Of a stretch of DNA of 64,000 nt, positions 10,461 through 19,761 are shown piece by piece. The notes beneath the pieces were generated by a model, which searched no databases, was not told where the DNA came from, and saw only the letters and a list, made by a program, of their open reading frames with translations. Position 1 is the first letter of the stretch; each line of letters starts with the position of its first letter. Source of the DNA: Haberlea rhodopensis (Eukaryota; Streptophyta; Magnoliopsida; Lamiales; Gesneriaceae). The DNA is taken from positions 5,270,001 to 5,334,000 of the forward strand of contig CAJQUN010000014.1 of the NCBI GenBank assembly GCA_907163345.1, written 5' to 3'. Both the position numbers and the translations under genes were made by a program.

Positions 10461-10483
10461 ATAAGTGTATTTTATACACTTAT
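10461..10483 (+). other. Hairpin at the U3 end of the LTR
   Basis: ATAAGTGTAT - TTT - ATACACTTAT, a perfect 10-bp stem two bases inside the LTR end. H has ATAAGTGCA/TGCACTTAT (51330-51351): a T-A pair replaced by C-G, so pairing is kept. Confidence 0.7.
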
Positions 10484-10663
10484 ATTTCTTCTTATTTTGC
10501 ATGGTTTAGTGTTAGTTTTCGATCAGAATTACGCTTTTGGTTTTGTTATGTGTTGTTTTGCAGGAATCCAGGTAATTACATGTTTTGTGGACTAAAAGGG
10601 TGCAAATGACGGAAAGAACGGATGAATTGAAGCCAAAAATCTACACTTTGAATCAAAGCAACA

Positions 10664-10918
10664 GGCGTAATTACGCCTGTCTTGAGGCGTAACTACGCCT
10701 AGCTTACGGCATTTGAGCTTTTAAACGAATTTCTTGAGGCGTAACTACGCCTGATTTGAGGCGTAACTACGCCTAAGCCACGGCAATTGTGATTTTGAAG
10801 AATTTTAAGTGGCGTAATTACGCCACTTTTGAGGCGTAATTACGCCAGTCACGCGGGAAGCCATACTTTGGACACGTCGACAGGCGTAACTACGCCACTT
10901 CGGAGGCGTAATTACGCC
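10664..10918. repeat. Array of four palindrome pairs (GGCGTAATTACGCC) in the I1 LTR
   Basis: Eight 14-base units start at 10664/10686, 10738/10760, 10811/10833 and 10883/10905. Each pair is exactly 22 bases apart and pairs recur every 72-74 bases. Four units are perfect palindromes; four have GGCGTAACTACGCC, one base off. The array ends about 50 bases before a TATA-like box, so it lies in the probable promoter region. Confidence 0.92.
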
Positions 10919-11605
10919 AATGGAATTTTGGCAATTTTGGAGACTTTCCTTAGTTGATTGCACGGGACTTTTAAAGGGTTTAGAGGAGGATTTTCGAAGG
11001 CTATTCAGACTTAGACATATTTTGGGAGTGAAGGAGGCTAGGGTTGAAGAACGGAGAAGAATAACGACGACGGCTCGGAGCAAAAAGTAGAGAATTCATC
11101 ACGAGACGACGGTGTTCATCGGAGATCGAAGAATAGCGTCAATTCATTTTGTATCTCTAAACTTTTATCAATTTTTATGGGTTATTTAAACATGTCTATG
11201 TGTTTAAATACTTCTAGCATGAGCTAATTTTATTTTCTAGGAGACGATGTAGCTTGTTTTGAAACTACGCTTATATGAATTGATTGAAGTTTATTTGGAT
11301 TTCCGTATGGTTTATTTATGTTTTCCTGTTCTTAATGCTTTTAATCTACTGGCCATGGATTGAATGATTCCATATTCGTGATCTATCACTCGGGAGAGGG
11401 GGTTGTGAATAGGAAAGAAGGAATTCGTATCATGGTAGTTATATTGTTCGGAAGGCCTATAACTCCATAGAAGTCGTCATAGGAATTACTGCGCTTTTAC
11501 AATTGTTTGATAATTAATCTTAGATAGGGATATCAATATTAATGTTAGATAATTACTTCTGCTTAACACCCGGGAGGGGGAGTAGAAACAAATAAGAATT
11601 CTCGG

Positions 11606-14600
11606 CTAGTAAACTAGGAAATCCATAAAATGGAAATCGAGGAATGATAAGTGTAGTGGATGAACAAGTGAAATCGTACTCCTAGATTCGTCTCCAACTG
11701 ATTTCTTTTCATTAATCGATGTGGCAATCGCTTCAACCCACTTAGAAACATAATCCACTGCTAGCAGAATATATGACTGTCCACAAGATGGTGGGAAAGG
11801 TCCCATGAAATCAATACCCCATACATCGAAGATTTCTAATTCCAAGATATTTGTCAACGGCATCTCATGGCGTTTAGAAATATTACCAATGCGCTGACAA
11901 CGATCACACGTCTTCACCAAAGTATAACTGTCTCGATGTAGCTCTGGCCAATAGAAACCCGATTGAAGCACTTTTGCTGCTGTCCTTGTTGCTCCAAAAT
12001 GTCCTCCATAAGGTCTGGAGTGACACTTTTCAAGAATCTCTCTTGATTCCTCCTCAGTTACGCATCTCCGGACAATTTGGTCTGCACAGAGTCTGAATAC
12101 ATACGGTTCATCCCAGTAATAATTTTTCACATCATGAAAGAACTTCTTCCTTTGCTGATAAGTGAGGTCTGGAGGCAATATACCACATGACAAATAATTA
12201 GCAAAATCAGCAAACCACGGGGTTTTAGTACATACCTCAAAGAGATGTTCATCAGGAAAGTTCTCTTGTATGACTCCATGATCCATTTGATCCTCCAACT
12301 CCAAACGAGATAAGTGATCTGCTACTTGATTTTCACTGCCCTTTTTATCCAAGATCTCGAAATCAAACTCTTGTAGCAACAAGATCCATCTAATCAACCG
12401 GGGTTTCGCATCCTTCTTGGCAAAAAGATAACGAATCGCTGCATGATCTGTGTAAACTATGACCTTTGTCCCGATCAGATATGCTCTAAACTTGTCGAAT
12501 GCATACACCACAGCTAGCATCTCTTTCTCGGTGGTCGTGTAATTATGTTGGGCTCCATCAAGAGTTCTACTTGCATAGTAGATCGCCCTAAAAATCTTGT
12601 CTCTCTTTTGCCCCAAAACTGCTCCCACAGCATAGTCGCTGGCATCACACATTAAAACAAATGGCTCCTTCCAATCCGGCACTATGATGATTGGTGCAGA
12701 TATAAGTGCTTTCTTTAGCCTGTTAAATGCCTGCAAACACAAATCATCAAAGACAAAAGGTGAGTCTTTTTCTAACAAATTACACAAGGGCTTAGCTATT
12801 TTAGAAAAATCTTTAATAAAACGGCGATAAAACCCGGCATGTCCAAGGAAGCTCCTAATAGCCTTCTCATTGTTCGGAGGTGGAAGCTTCTCAATTGCAA
12901 CCACTTTTGCTCTATCCACTTCAAGTCCTTGAGATGACACCTTATGACCAAGGACAATACCCTCTTGCACCATAAAGTGACATTTCTCCCAATTTAACAC
13001 GAGGTTCTTTTCTTGGCAGCGCTGTAACACAAGAGATAGGTTATGCAAACAATGGTCAAAAGAGGAACCAAATACCGAAAAGTCGTCCATGAAGACTTCA
13101 AGGATCTCCTCCACCATATCTGAAAATATCGCCATCATGCACCGTTGAAAGGTAGCAGGTGCGTTGCATAAACCAAAAGGCATTCTTCGAAACGCAAAGG
13201 TGCCATATGGACAGGTAAACATTGTCTTCTCTTGATCCTCGGGGTCTATGGCAATTTGATTGTATCCTGAATAGCCATCTAAGAAACAGTAATAGCAATA
13301 ATCGGCTAACCTGTCAAGCATCTGATCGATAAATGGAAGAGGGAAGTGGTCCTTCCTTGTGGCCTTGTTGAGTTTCCTATAGTCAATGCAAACTCGCCAC
13401 CCCGTCACAGTTCGAGTTGAGATCAACTCATTATTTTCATTTCTTACCACTGTCATCCCTCCTTTCTTTGGCACGACCTGTACTGGGGAAACCCATGCAC
13501 TATCTGAAATAGCATAAATAATCCCAGCATTTAACAATTTAAGCACTTCTGCTTTTACTACCTCCTTCATTGCTGGATTCAACCGCCTTTGATGATCAAT
13601 GGAGGGAACGAAGGAATCCTCCATAAGAATTTTATGCATGCACAAAGACGGGCTAATCCCCTTGATATCAGAAATCGACCAACCCAAAGCAGATTTATAT
13701 GTCCTCAATACACGTAATAATTTATCCTTCTCTAAAGAACAAAGAGATGAAGATATAATTACCGGGTATGTCGAATTCTCACCCAAGAAGGCGTAAGTAA
13801 GGTGGGCCGGTAGTTCTTTCAATTCCGAGCTCGCCTTCGTATCTTCTTTGACTGATGTATCTCGTACATCTTCCGCTTTTCCAGCAGTGTTGTTCTCCTT
13901 AGGCAAGCTCTTAAGTGCTTCCACTTGCTCAGCAATATCAGGTTCAGTTGCATCCACTTTCATAATAGAGTTGACCATGCAATTCTCCAATGGATCCTCC
14001 GGTATTGCTCCTACTTCACAGTTATGGACACATGAGTCAATTACATCCAAAAACTTGCAAGTACTTACCTCGTCAGGTCCCTTGAGAGCCTTGTAAATAT
14101 TGAACATGACTTCTTCTCCTCCAACTCTCAAGGATAATTCTCCTCTTTGGACATCTATAAGTGCCCTGCCTGTTGCTAAGAATGGTCTCCCCAAAATTAA
14201 TGGAACATCTCCATCTTCCTCTATGTCTAGAACCACAAAATCTGCAGGGAAAATAAATTTGTCCACCTTCACAAGCACATCTTCAATTATCCCTCTAGGA
14301 TATGTGAGAGACCTATCCGCCAATTGCAATGTGATTGTAGTAGGCTTTACTTCACCAAGCCCTAAACTCCTGAAAATAGATAAAGGCATTAAATTAATAC
14401 TTGCACCTAAATCACATAACGCCCTATTAAATGTAGAACTACCAATAATACAAGGAATAGTAAAACTCCCTGGATCTTTCAATTTTTGTGGTAGCTTCTT
14501 TTGGAGTATTGCACTACATTCTTCTGTGAGATTCACGGTTTCAAATTCCTCAAGCTTCCTCTTTCTTGCCATTATATCCTTCATAAACTTTGTATAATTA

Positions 14601-16231
14601 GGCATTTGTTGCAACGCCTCGGCAAAAGGAATATTTATGTGGATTTTCTTGAAAATCTCCAAGAATTTGGCAAACTGGTCATCTATAGCCTTTTTCCGGA
14701 AACGTTGAGGATATGGAAGTGTAGGCTTGTACAGAGGAAGCTTTTCCGGTAGTGTGGCTTGCTTCTCCTTTTCAACTTCCTTAGGGGTTTCAACCTGAAC
14801 TTGAGTCTCCTCAACAGATGGCTCATCAACATGTGCTGGTTCTACATCCCCAAGTTCCTTACCACTTCTCAATGACACGGCCTTGCACTGCTCCCTTGGG
14901 TTCACTTCGGTGTTGCTAGGAAATGATCCTCTTTGTTGGTTGTTCATGGCATTAGCAAGCTGCCCAATTTGTACCTCAAGAGATTTCATTGTAGCATCCA
15001 TGTTGTTCATGTGACCCTCAATCGTATCAAGCCTCGACTCATTCTTCTCAAACCTCAAATTCGAACTTTGAACAAAAGTATTCACCAAATCTTCAAGTGA
15101 AGGTTTACCTTCATTCTTTTGTGGAGCATATCCAGGTGGTGGATTCATAGCACTATTGTTGTTGGAATATGAGAGTCTATCATTGTTGTGGAACCCTTGT
15201 TGATACGGATTGCTTCGGTAGTTATTATTGTTGTTGGGATACCGATTGTTTATGAACTGAACGTGCTCTTGCTCTGCTTCCCTTGACAACTCCATTCCAG
15301 CTGCAGCGGCGACTAATTCAATAGTAGGTTGTGCTACTTGCTTGGTCAGAGCTGGTACCTGCGTGGTTAGTGCAGACAGTTGTGCAGTAAGAGTACTAAA
15401 ATGATCAACCTCATACATACCTATGGGTTTCCTTGCCATGGCTCGCTCACTGGGCCACTGGAAGCTGTTAGCCGACATCTCCTCAAGTAATTCAAAGGCA
15501 GCATCTGCAGTCTTAGAAAATAGTGTTCCTCCTGCTGCAGCATCCACAATGATCGTAGTTGGTCCATTCAACCCATTGTAAAATAACTGAATCTGCTCCC
15601 AGCTTTCATAGTTATGTTGTGGGCACCTCCTCAATAAATCCTTGAATCGCTCCCATGCCTCGTATAGTTGTTCAGAATCAATTTGTCTGAACGTACTGAT
15701 TTCAGTTCTCAGTTGAGCTGACTTAGCTGGTGGGAAAAACTTCGAGAGAAATTTCGATGCCATTTCCGCCCATGTGTTAATACCATTGTTTGGAAGAGAT
15801 TGTTGCCAGCTCCTTGCATGGTCCCTAAGAGAGAAAGGGAACAATCGCAGTCTCACAGTATCTTCTGGAACACCATTCATCTTCACAGTATCAGCTATCT
15901 CCAAAAATATCCTCAAATGCAAGTTGGGGTCTTCAACAGGGGACCCACCAAACTGATTCTGTTGCACCATACTTATCAATGCCGGCTTAAGTTCAAAGTT
16001 GTTGGCATTGATAGTCTGGCGAGCTATCCCAGAGTAATTGTTGTTGACCAATGGTTTGAAATAGTCTCTGATCGCCCTTTGAGGTTCAACAAGTTGTGGA
16101 GGTGGTTCGTTGTTGTCTCTATTTGCAGCCATTTCTATCAATTCCTCCATTCTCGTTTTTCTCAGTCTTCTTGCAGTTCTCTCGATCTCAGGATCAAACA
16201 GTAACGATTCAGGAGTAGTGTACTTTCGCAT
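11606..16231 (-). CDS. Gag-Pol polyprotein of I1, truncated in integrase
   Basis: An open frame of about 1541 codons from ATG 16231 (MRKYTTPESLLFDPEIERTA); longer frames start with a non-ATG codon in the leader. Order: Gag (about 1-560, asparagine-rich near 340-370, no CCHC knuckle), protease with DLGAS at about 607, reverse transcriptase with FMDDF at about 1047, RNase H with CDAS at about 1195, integrase zinc domain (HFGATR, then CDRC at about 1442) and the first catalytic Asp in GIDFMGPF at about 1471. Real pol sequence ends near 11712; the last 35 or so residues are antisense LTR. It lacks the second Asp and Glu of integrase. Athila lineage is inferred from DLGAS, tRNA-Asp priming and sequence style. 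Confidence 0.92.
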   Translation of the reverse strand: MRKYTTPESLLFDPEIERTARRLRKTRMEELIEMAANRDNNEPPPQLVEPQRAIRDYFKPLVNNNYSGIARQTINANNFELKPALISMVQQNQFGGSPVEDPNLHLRIFLEIADTVKMNGVPEDTVRLRLFPFSLRDHARSWQQSLPNNGINTWAEMASKFLSKFFPPAKSAQLRTEISTFRQIDSEQLYEAWERFKDLLRRCPQHNYESWEQIQLFYNGLNGPTTIIVDAAAGGTLFSKTADAAFELLEEMSANSFQWPSERAMARKPIGMYEVDHFSTLTAQLSALTTQVPALTKQVAQPTIELVAAAAGMELSREAEQEHVQFINNRYPNNNNNYRSNPYQQGFHNNDRLSYSNNNSAMNPPPGYAPQKNEGKPSLEDLVNTFVQSSNLRFEKNESRLDTIEGHMNNMDATMKSLEVQIGQLANAMNNQQRGSFPSNTEVNPREQCKAVSLRSGKELGDVEPAHVDEPSVEETQVQVETPKEVEKEKQATLPEKLPLYKPTLPYPQRFRKKAIDDQFAKFLEIFKKIHINIPFAEALQQMPNYTKFMKDIMARKRKLEEFETVNLTEECSAILQKKLPQKLKDPGSFTIPCIIGSSTFNRALCDLGASINLMPLSIFRSLGLGEVKPTTITLQLADRSLTYPRGIIEDVLVKVDKFIFPADFVVLDIEEDGDVPLILGRPFLATGRALIDVQRGELSLRVGGEEVMFNIYKALKGPDEVSTCKFLDVIDSCVHNCEVGAIPEDPLENCMVNSIMKVDATEPDIAEQVEALKSLPKENNTAGKAEDVRDTSVKEDTKASSELKELPAHLTYAFLGENSTYPVIISSSLCSLEKDKLLRVLRTYKSALGWSISDIKGISPSLCMHKILMEDSFVPSIDHQRRLNPAMKEVVKAEVLKLLNAGIIYAISDSAWVSPVQVVPKKGGMTVVRNENNELISTRTVTGWRVCIDYRKLNKATRKDHFPLPFIDQMLDRLADYCYYCFLDGYSGYNQIAIDPEDQEKTMFTCPYGTFAFRRMPFGLCNAPATFQRCMMAIFSDMVEEILEVFMDDFSVFGSSFDHCLHNLSLVLQRCQEKNLVLNWEKCHFMVQEGIVLGHKVSSQGLEVDRAKVVAIEKLPPPNNEKAIRSFLGHAGFYRRFIKDFSKIAKPLCNLLEKDSPFVFDDLCLQAFNRLKKALISAPIIIVPDWKEPFVLMCDASDYAVGAVLGQKRDKIFRAIYYASRTLDGAQHNYTTTEKEMLAVVYAFDKFRAYLIGTKVIVYTDHAAIRYLFAKKDAKPRLIRWILLLQEFDFEILDKKGSENQVADHLSRLELEDQMDHGVIQENFPDEHLFEVCTKTPWFADFANYLSCGILPPDLTYQQRKKFFHDVKNYYWDEPYVFRLCADQIVRRCVTEEESREILEKCHSRPYGGHFGATRTAAKVLQSGFYWPELHRDSYTLVKTCDRCQRIGNISKRHEMPLTNILELEIFDVWGIDFMGPFPPSCGQSYILLAVDYVSKWVEAIATSINEKKSVGDESRSTISLVHPLHLSFLDFHFMDFLVY

Positions 16232-16344
16232 GCACTGCAAAAAATTCAGAAAAGACAAAATTCACTCCAAAATAAAATGAATAAAAGCTCTAAATTAAAA
16301 CCAAGATTAATTGGTACAGTATCAGATTGTACTAAATAAATCAA
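16232..16344 (-). other. 5' leader of I1
   Basis: Noncoding sequence between primer site and Gag ATG on the - strand. It contains an open frame without ATG that joins Gag. Nothing else is recognised. Confidence 0.6.
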
Positions 16345-16362
16345 TCCCCGGCAATGGCGCCA
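16345..16362 (-). other. Primer-binding site of I1 (tRNA-Asp)
   Basis: On the - strand TGGCGCCATTGCCGGGGA, one base off the H site, six bases from the LTR end. Confidence 0.88.
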
Positions 16363-16368
16363 AAAACT

Positions 16369-17818
16369 TGTTGCGAAAAATCCCTTACCGCAAGCGCACG
16401 GTAGTCAAGTTTTAGTATAAAAAGATGTCGAACCCACAGAGATTGATTAAATAGTTAAATCTAAGTACTGAATTAAAATAATCTTTGCTTTATTTAGAGA
16501 ATCGAATAATTGAGTGTTATGCGAATAATAAAAATTAATTAACTAATGATGACCAAATACTGAGTTGAAAAGAAATCAGTTGGAGACGAATCTAGGAGTA
16601 CGATTTCACTTGTTCATCCACTACACTTATCATTCCTCGATTTCTATTTTATGGATTTCCTAGTTTACTAGCCGAGAATTCTTATTTGTTTCTACTCCCC
16701 CTCCCGGGTGTTAAGCAGAAGTAATTATCTAACATTAATCTTGATATCCCTATCTAAGATTAATTATCAAACAATTGTAAAAGCGCAGTAATTCCTATGA
16801 CGACCTCTATGGAGTTATAGGCCTTCCGAACAATATAACTACCATGATACGAATTCCTTCTTTCCTATTCACAACCCCCTCTCCCGAGTGATAGATCACG
16901 AATATGGAATCATTCAATCCATGGCCAGTAGATTAAAAGCATTAAGAACAGGAAAACATAAATAAACCATACGGAAATCCAAATAAACTTCAATCAATTC
17001 ATAATAAGCGTAGTTTCAAAACAAGCTACATCGTCTCCTAGAAAATAAAATTAGCTCATGCTAGAAGTATTTAAACACATAGACATGTTTAAATAACCCA
17101 TAAAAATTGATAAAAGTTTAGAGATACAAAATGAATTGACGCTATTCTTCGATCTCCGATGAACGCCGCCGTCTCGTGATGAATTCTCTACTTTTGCTCC
17201 GAGCCGTCGTCGTTATTCTTCTCCGTTCTTCAACCCTAGCCTCCTTCACTCCCAAAATATGTCTAAGTCTGAATAGCCTTCGAAAATCCTCCTCTAAACC
17301 CTTTAAAAGTCCCGTGCAATCAACTAAGGAAAGTCTCCAAAATTGCCAAAATTCCGTTGGCGTAATTACGCCTCCGAAGTGGCGTAGTTACGCCTGTCGA
17401 CGTGTCCAAAGTCTGGCTTCCCGCGTGACTGGCGTAATTACGCCTCAAAAGTGGCGTAATTACGCCACTTAAAATTCTTCAAAATCACAATTGCCGTGGC
17501 TTAGGCGTAGTTACGCCTCAAATCAGGCGTAGTTACGCCTCAAGAAATTCGTTTAAAAGCTCAAATGCCGTAAGCTAGGCGTAGTTACGCCTCAAGACAG
17601 GCGTAATTACGCCTGTTGCTTTGATTCAAAGTGTAGATTTTTGGCTTCAATTCATCCGTTCTTTCCGTCATTTGCACCCTTTTAGTCCACAAAACATGTA
17701 ATTACCTGGATTCCTGCAAAACAACACATAACAAAACCAAAAGCGTAATTCTGATCGAAAACTAACACTAAACCATGCAAAATAAGAAGAAATATAAGTG
17801 TATAAAATACACTTATCA
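16369..17818 (-). repeat. 5' LTR of I1
   Basis: A complete LTR of 1450 bases with TG...CA ends. On the - strand: terminal hairpin, palindrome array (about 17358-17610), TATA-like box, then R/U5. The 98-codon + strand frame at 17176-17472 is antisense noise, repeated in the + LTR. The right border adjoins the TSD CAATG at 17819-17823. Confidence 0.92.
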
Positions 17819-19277
17819 CAATGCACCTGCCACTTTCCTACTATGCATGATAGTTATCTTTGCTGACATGGTGGAGGACATTCTGGAAGTCTTCATGGAT
17901 GACTTTTCGGTATTTGGCTCTTCCTTTGATCATTGTTTGCATAATCTTACACTTGTTTTGCAGAGATGTTAGGAAAATAATTTAGTTCTAAACTGGGAGA
18001 AGTGCCAATTTATGGTGCAAGAAGGAATTGTTCTTGGCCATAACGTGTCAGCAAAGGAACTAGAAGTGGATAGAGCCAAGGTCATTGTAATTAAGAAGCA
18101 GCCACCACCAACTAATGTCAAGGCCATACGGAGTTTTCTTGGCCATGCCGTGTTTTATCGATGCTTTATTAAGGATTTTTCTAAGTTAGCTAAACCTCTT
18201 AGTAGTTGGAAAAAGATTCATTGTTTATCTTTTATGATGCTTGTTTGTAGGCTTTCAACAAGATAAATGAGGTGTTGATTTCTGCACCAATAATCATAGC
18301 ACCGGAGTTGGATTAGACATTTGAATTGATGTGTGATGCTAATGATAATGCGGTTGGAGTAGTTCTAAGGCAAAGGAGAGACAAGCTATTTAGAGCAATT
18401 TACTATGCAAGCCGGACTCTTGATGGGGCTCAACAAAACTACACCACAGTTGAGAAAGAGATGTCGGCAGTGGTATTTGCCTTTGACAAATTTAGACCAT
18501 ACTTCATTGGACAAAGGTGATAGTCTATACGGATCATGCCGTCGTTCGGTACTTGTTTGCAAAGAAGGACGCCAAGCCTAGATTGATTAGATGGATCTTG
18601 CTCTTTCAAGAATTTGACTTTGAGATACGGGACAATAAAGGGAGCGAGAATGTCGTGGCGGATCATTTGTCTCGCCTCGAGTTAGAAGGCAAAGCTGAAC
18701 ATGGACTCATCAATGAGACATTCCCGGATGAGCATATTTTCGAGGTAACTACTGTAACACCATGGTATGCTAGTTTTGCTAATTACTTGTCTTGTGGTGC
18801 TCTTCCTCCAGATTTAACTTACCAACAAAGGAAGATATTTCTACATGATGTGCGGAACTATTTCTGGGATGAACCCTACGTTTTTAAAAGATGTCCAAAC
18901 CAAGTGATTAGGAGATGTGTCGCCGAGAAAGAGGCTCGTGAAATGTGTCGCCGAGAAAGAGGCTAGTGAAATCATGGAGAAATGTCATTCCTCACCCTAC
19001 GGATGACGTTTTGGAGCCAACCACACTGCATTCAAGGTACTGCAATCTGGTTTTTATTGGCCTGCGATATATCTTGATAGTTTCACCTTGGTAATATCCT
19101 GTGATCAGTGTCAGAGAGTGGGAAACATCTCAAAGCATCATGAAATTCCTATGACGAACCTTTTAGAGGTTGAAATATTTGATGTTTGGGACATAGACTT
19201 CATGGGCCCATTTCCATTATCCTTTGGACAGTCCTACATTTTACTAGCAGTGGACTGTGTTTCTAAGTGGGTAAAGG
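17819..19277 (+). pseudogene. Pol of element A, middle part: RT, RNase H, integrase N-terminus
   Basis: It resumes exactly where A broke at 6001. Pieces: 17819-17971 (NAPATF, then FMDDFSVFG, the RT catalytic motif), 18012-18266 (RT thumb, RSFLGHAVFYRCFIKDFS), 18326-18520 (RNase H, YYASRTLDGAQ), 18517-18966 (RNase H end with YTDHAVVRYLFAKKDAKP, then integrase entry) and 19088-19277 (CDQCQRVGNISK zinc motif, first catalytic Asp in DFMGPFPLSFG, ending SKWVK). At least four frame breaks or stops separate them. A 28-base repeat at 18916-18973 causes one. The integrase is then cut by B. Confidence 0.85.
18916..18973 (+). repeat. 28-base tandem repeat in integrase of A
   Basis: 'tgtgtcgccgagaaagaggc' plus eight bases occurs twice back to back with one difference. 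Twenty-eight is not a multiple of three, so it shifts the frame. It could be slippage or an assembly fault. Confidence 0.7.
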
Positions 19278-19523
19278 TGTTAAGTATGGTTTTTACACTC
19301 ATTTTGCTATGATTTTATAGTGATTTTCGTAATGATTCATGGACGATTTAGGATTTTTGGTACATATTTGTATGTTTCAGGAATAAATGTCTAAGTGCAT
19401 AAAAGTGGAGGAAATGAGCTAATAATGATGAAAAAGGACCAACCGAGCGAACACGTTGAAGGAAAGACAGAAATTTTGAGTTTGAAGAAGTTTAAAGCTC
19501 GCGATTGATCTCCACCTCTATCA

Positions 19524-19677
19524 GCGACCGATCGCACACGAGGCGATCGATCGCGGTAATCCATAATACTTTGGCAATCGATCGCCAAAACACCGCGATC
19601 GATCGCGGATGTACATGCCTTGAAAAAAAATCTAGAATACTTTTGCGGTCGATCGCCAGGATTTCGTGATCGATCGC
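19524..19677. repeat. Three palindrome pairs (GCGATCGATCGC type) in the B LTR
   Basis: Units start at 19524/19543, 19574/19595 and 19645/19666: spacing 19, 21 and 21 bases. They lie 75-230 bases upstream of the TATA box. The 3' LTR has its own version at about 59450-59660. Confidence 0.88.
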
Positions 19678-19751
19678 CAGGCGCGAAAAATTCGAGATTT
19701 TATTTCCTTGTTGAATATTTTGTGTCCAAAAGTGGAAGAACTCTTCTCCCA

Positions 19752-19761
19752 CTATAAAAGG
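19752..19761 (+). promoter_or_regulatory. TATA box of the B LTR promoter
   Basis: CTATAAAAGG in a C-rich context, 475 bases into the LTR; the 3' LTR has the same box at 59730-59741. It is the best promoter signal in the window. Transcription would start some 25-35 bases downstream by the usual plant spacing. Confidence 0.7.

Larger units (their letters stand above)
10459..11711 (+). repeat. I1 LTR in + orientation, right end missing
   Basis: Nearly identical (a handful of differences by eye) to the reverse complement of 16369-17818. It stops at 11711 inside 'gatttcttttca', about 200 bases short of the normal end, and is fused to reversed integrase. It contains the terminal hairpin (10461-10483), the palindrome array (10664-10918) and a TATA-like CTTTTAAAGGG (10968-10978). 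The short reading frames inside it are not genes. Confidence 0.88.
6002..17818 (-). mobile_element. Element I1: rearranged, chimeric Athila-like retrotransposon
   Basis: Both ends are LTR ends read in reverse (TGATGCG... at 6002, ...TTATCA at 17818) and are flanked by the same 5 bases, CAATG (5997-6001 and 17819-17823), so the whole block entered A as one insertion. Inside, gag-pol is on the - strand (11712-16231), but the integrase C-terminus, 3' UTR and a further LTR (7738-11711) are on the + strand. The inner + LTR and the right-end LTR are about 99% identical, so the element is young despite the rearrangement. Confidence 0.85.

Noticed and set aside
10664..10918. Regularly spaced repeats that could be mistaken for a CRISPR array
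   Set aside because: Units are 14-base palindromes in an LTR of a plant retrotransposon, repeated in both LTRs; spacers are short and shared between copies, and there are no cas genes.
16232..16258. N-terminal extension of the I1 Gag frame
   Set aside because: It begins with a TTG codon in the leader; ATG 16231 gives MRKYTTPESL, matching the start seen in A.
17176..17472. 98-codon frame with a hydrophobic start (also 10805-11083 on the other strand)
   Set aside because: It is antisense to the I1 LTR and passes through the palindrome array; its repetition only reflects the two LTR copies.
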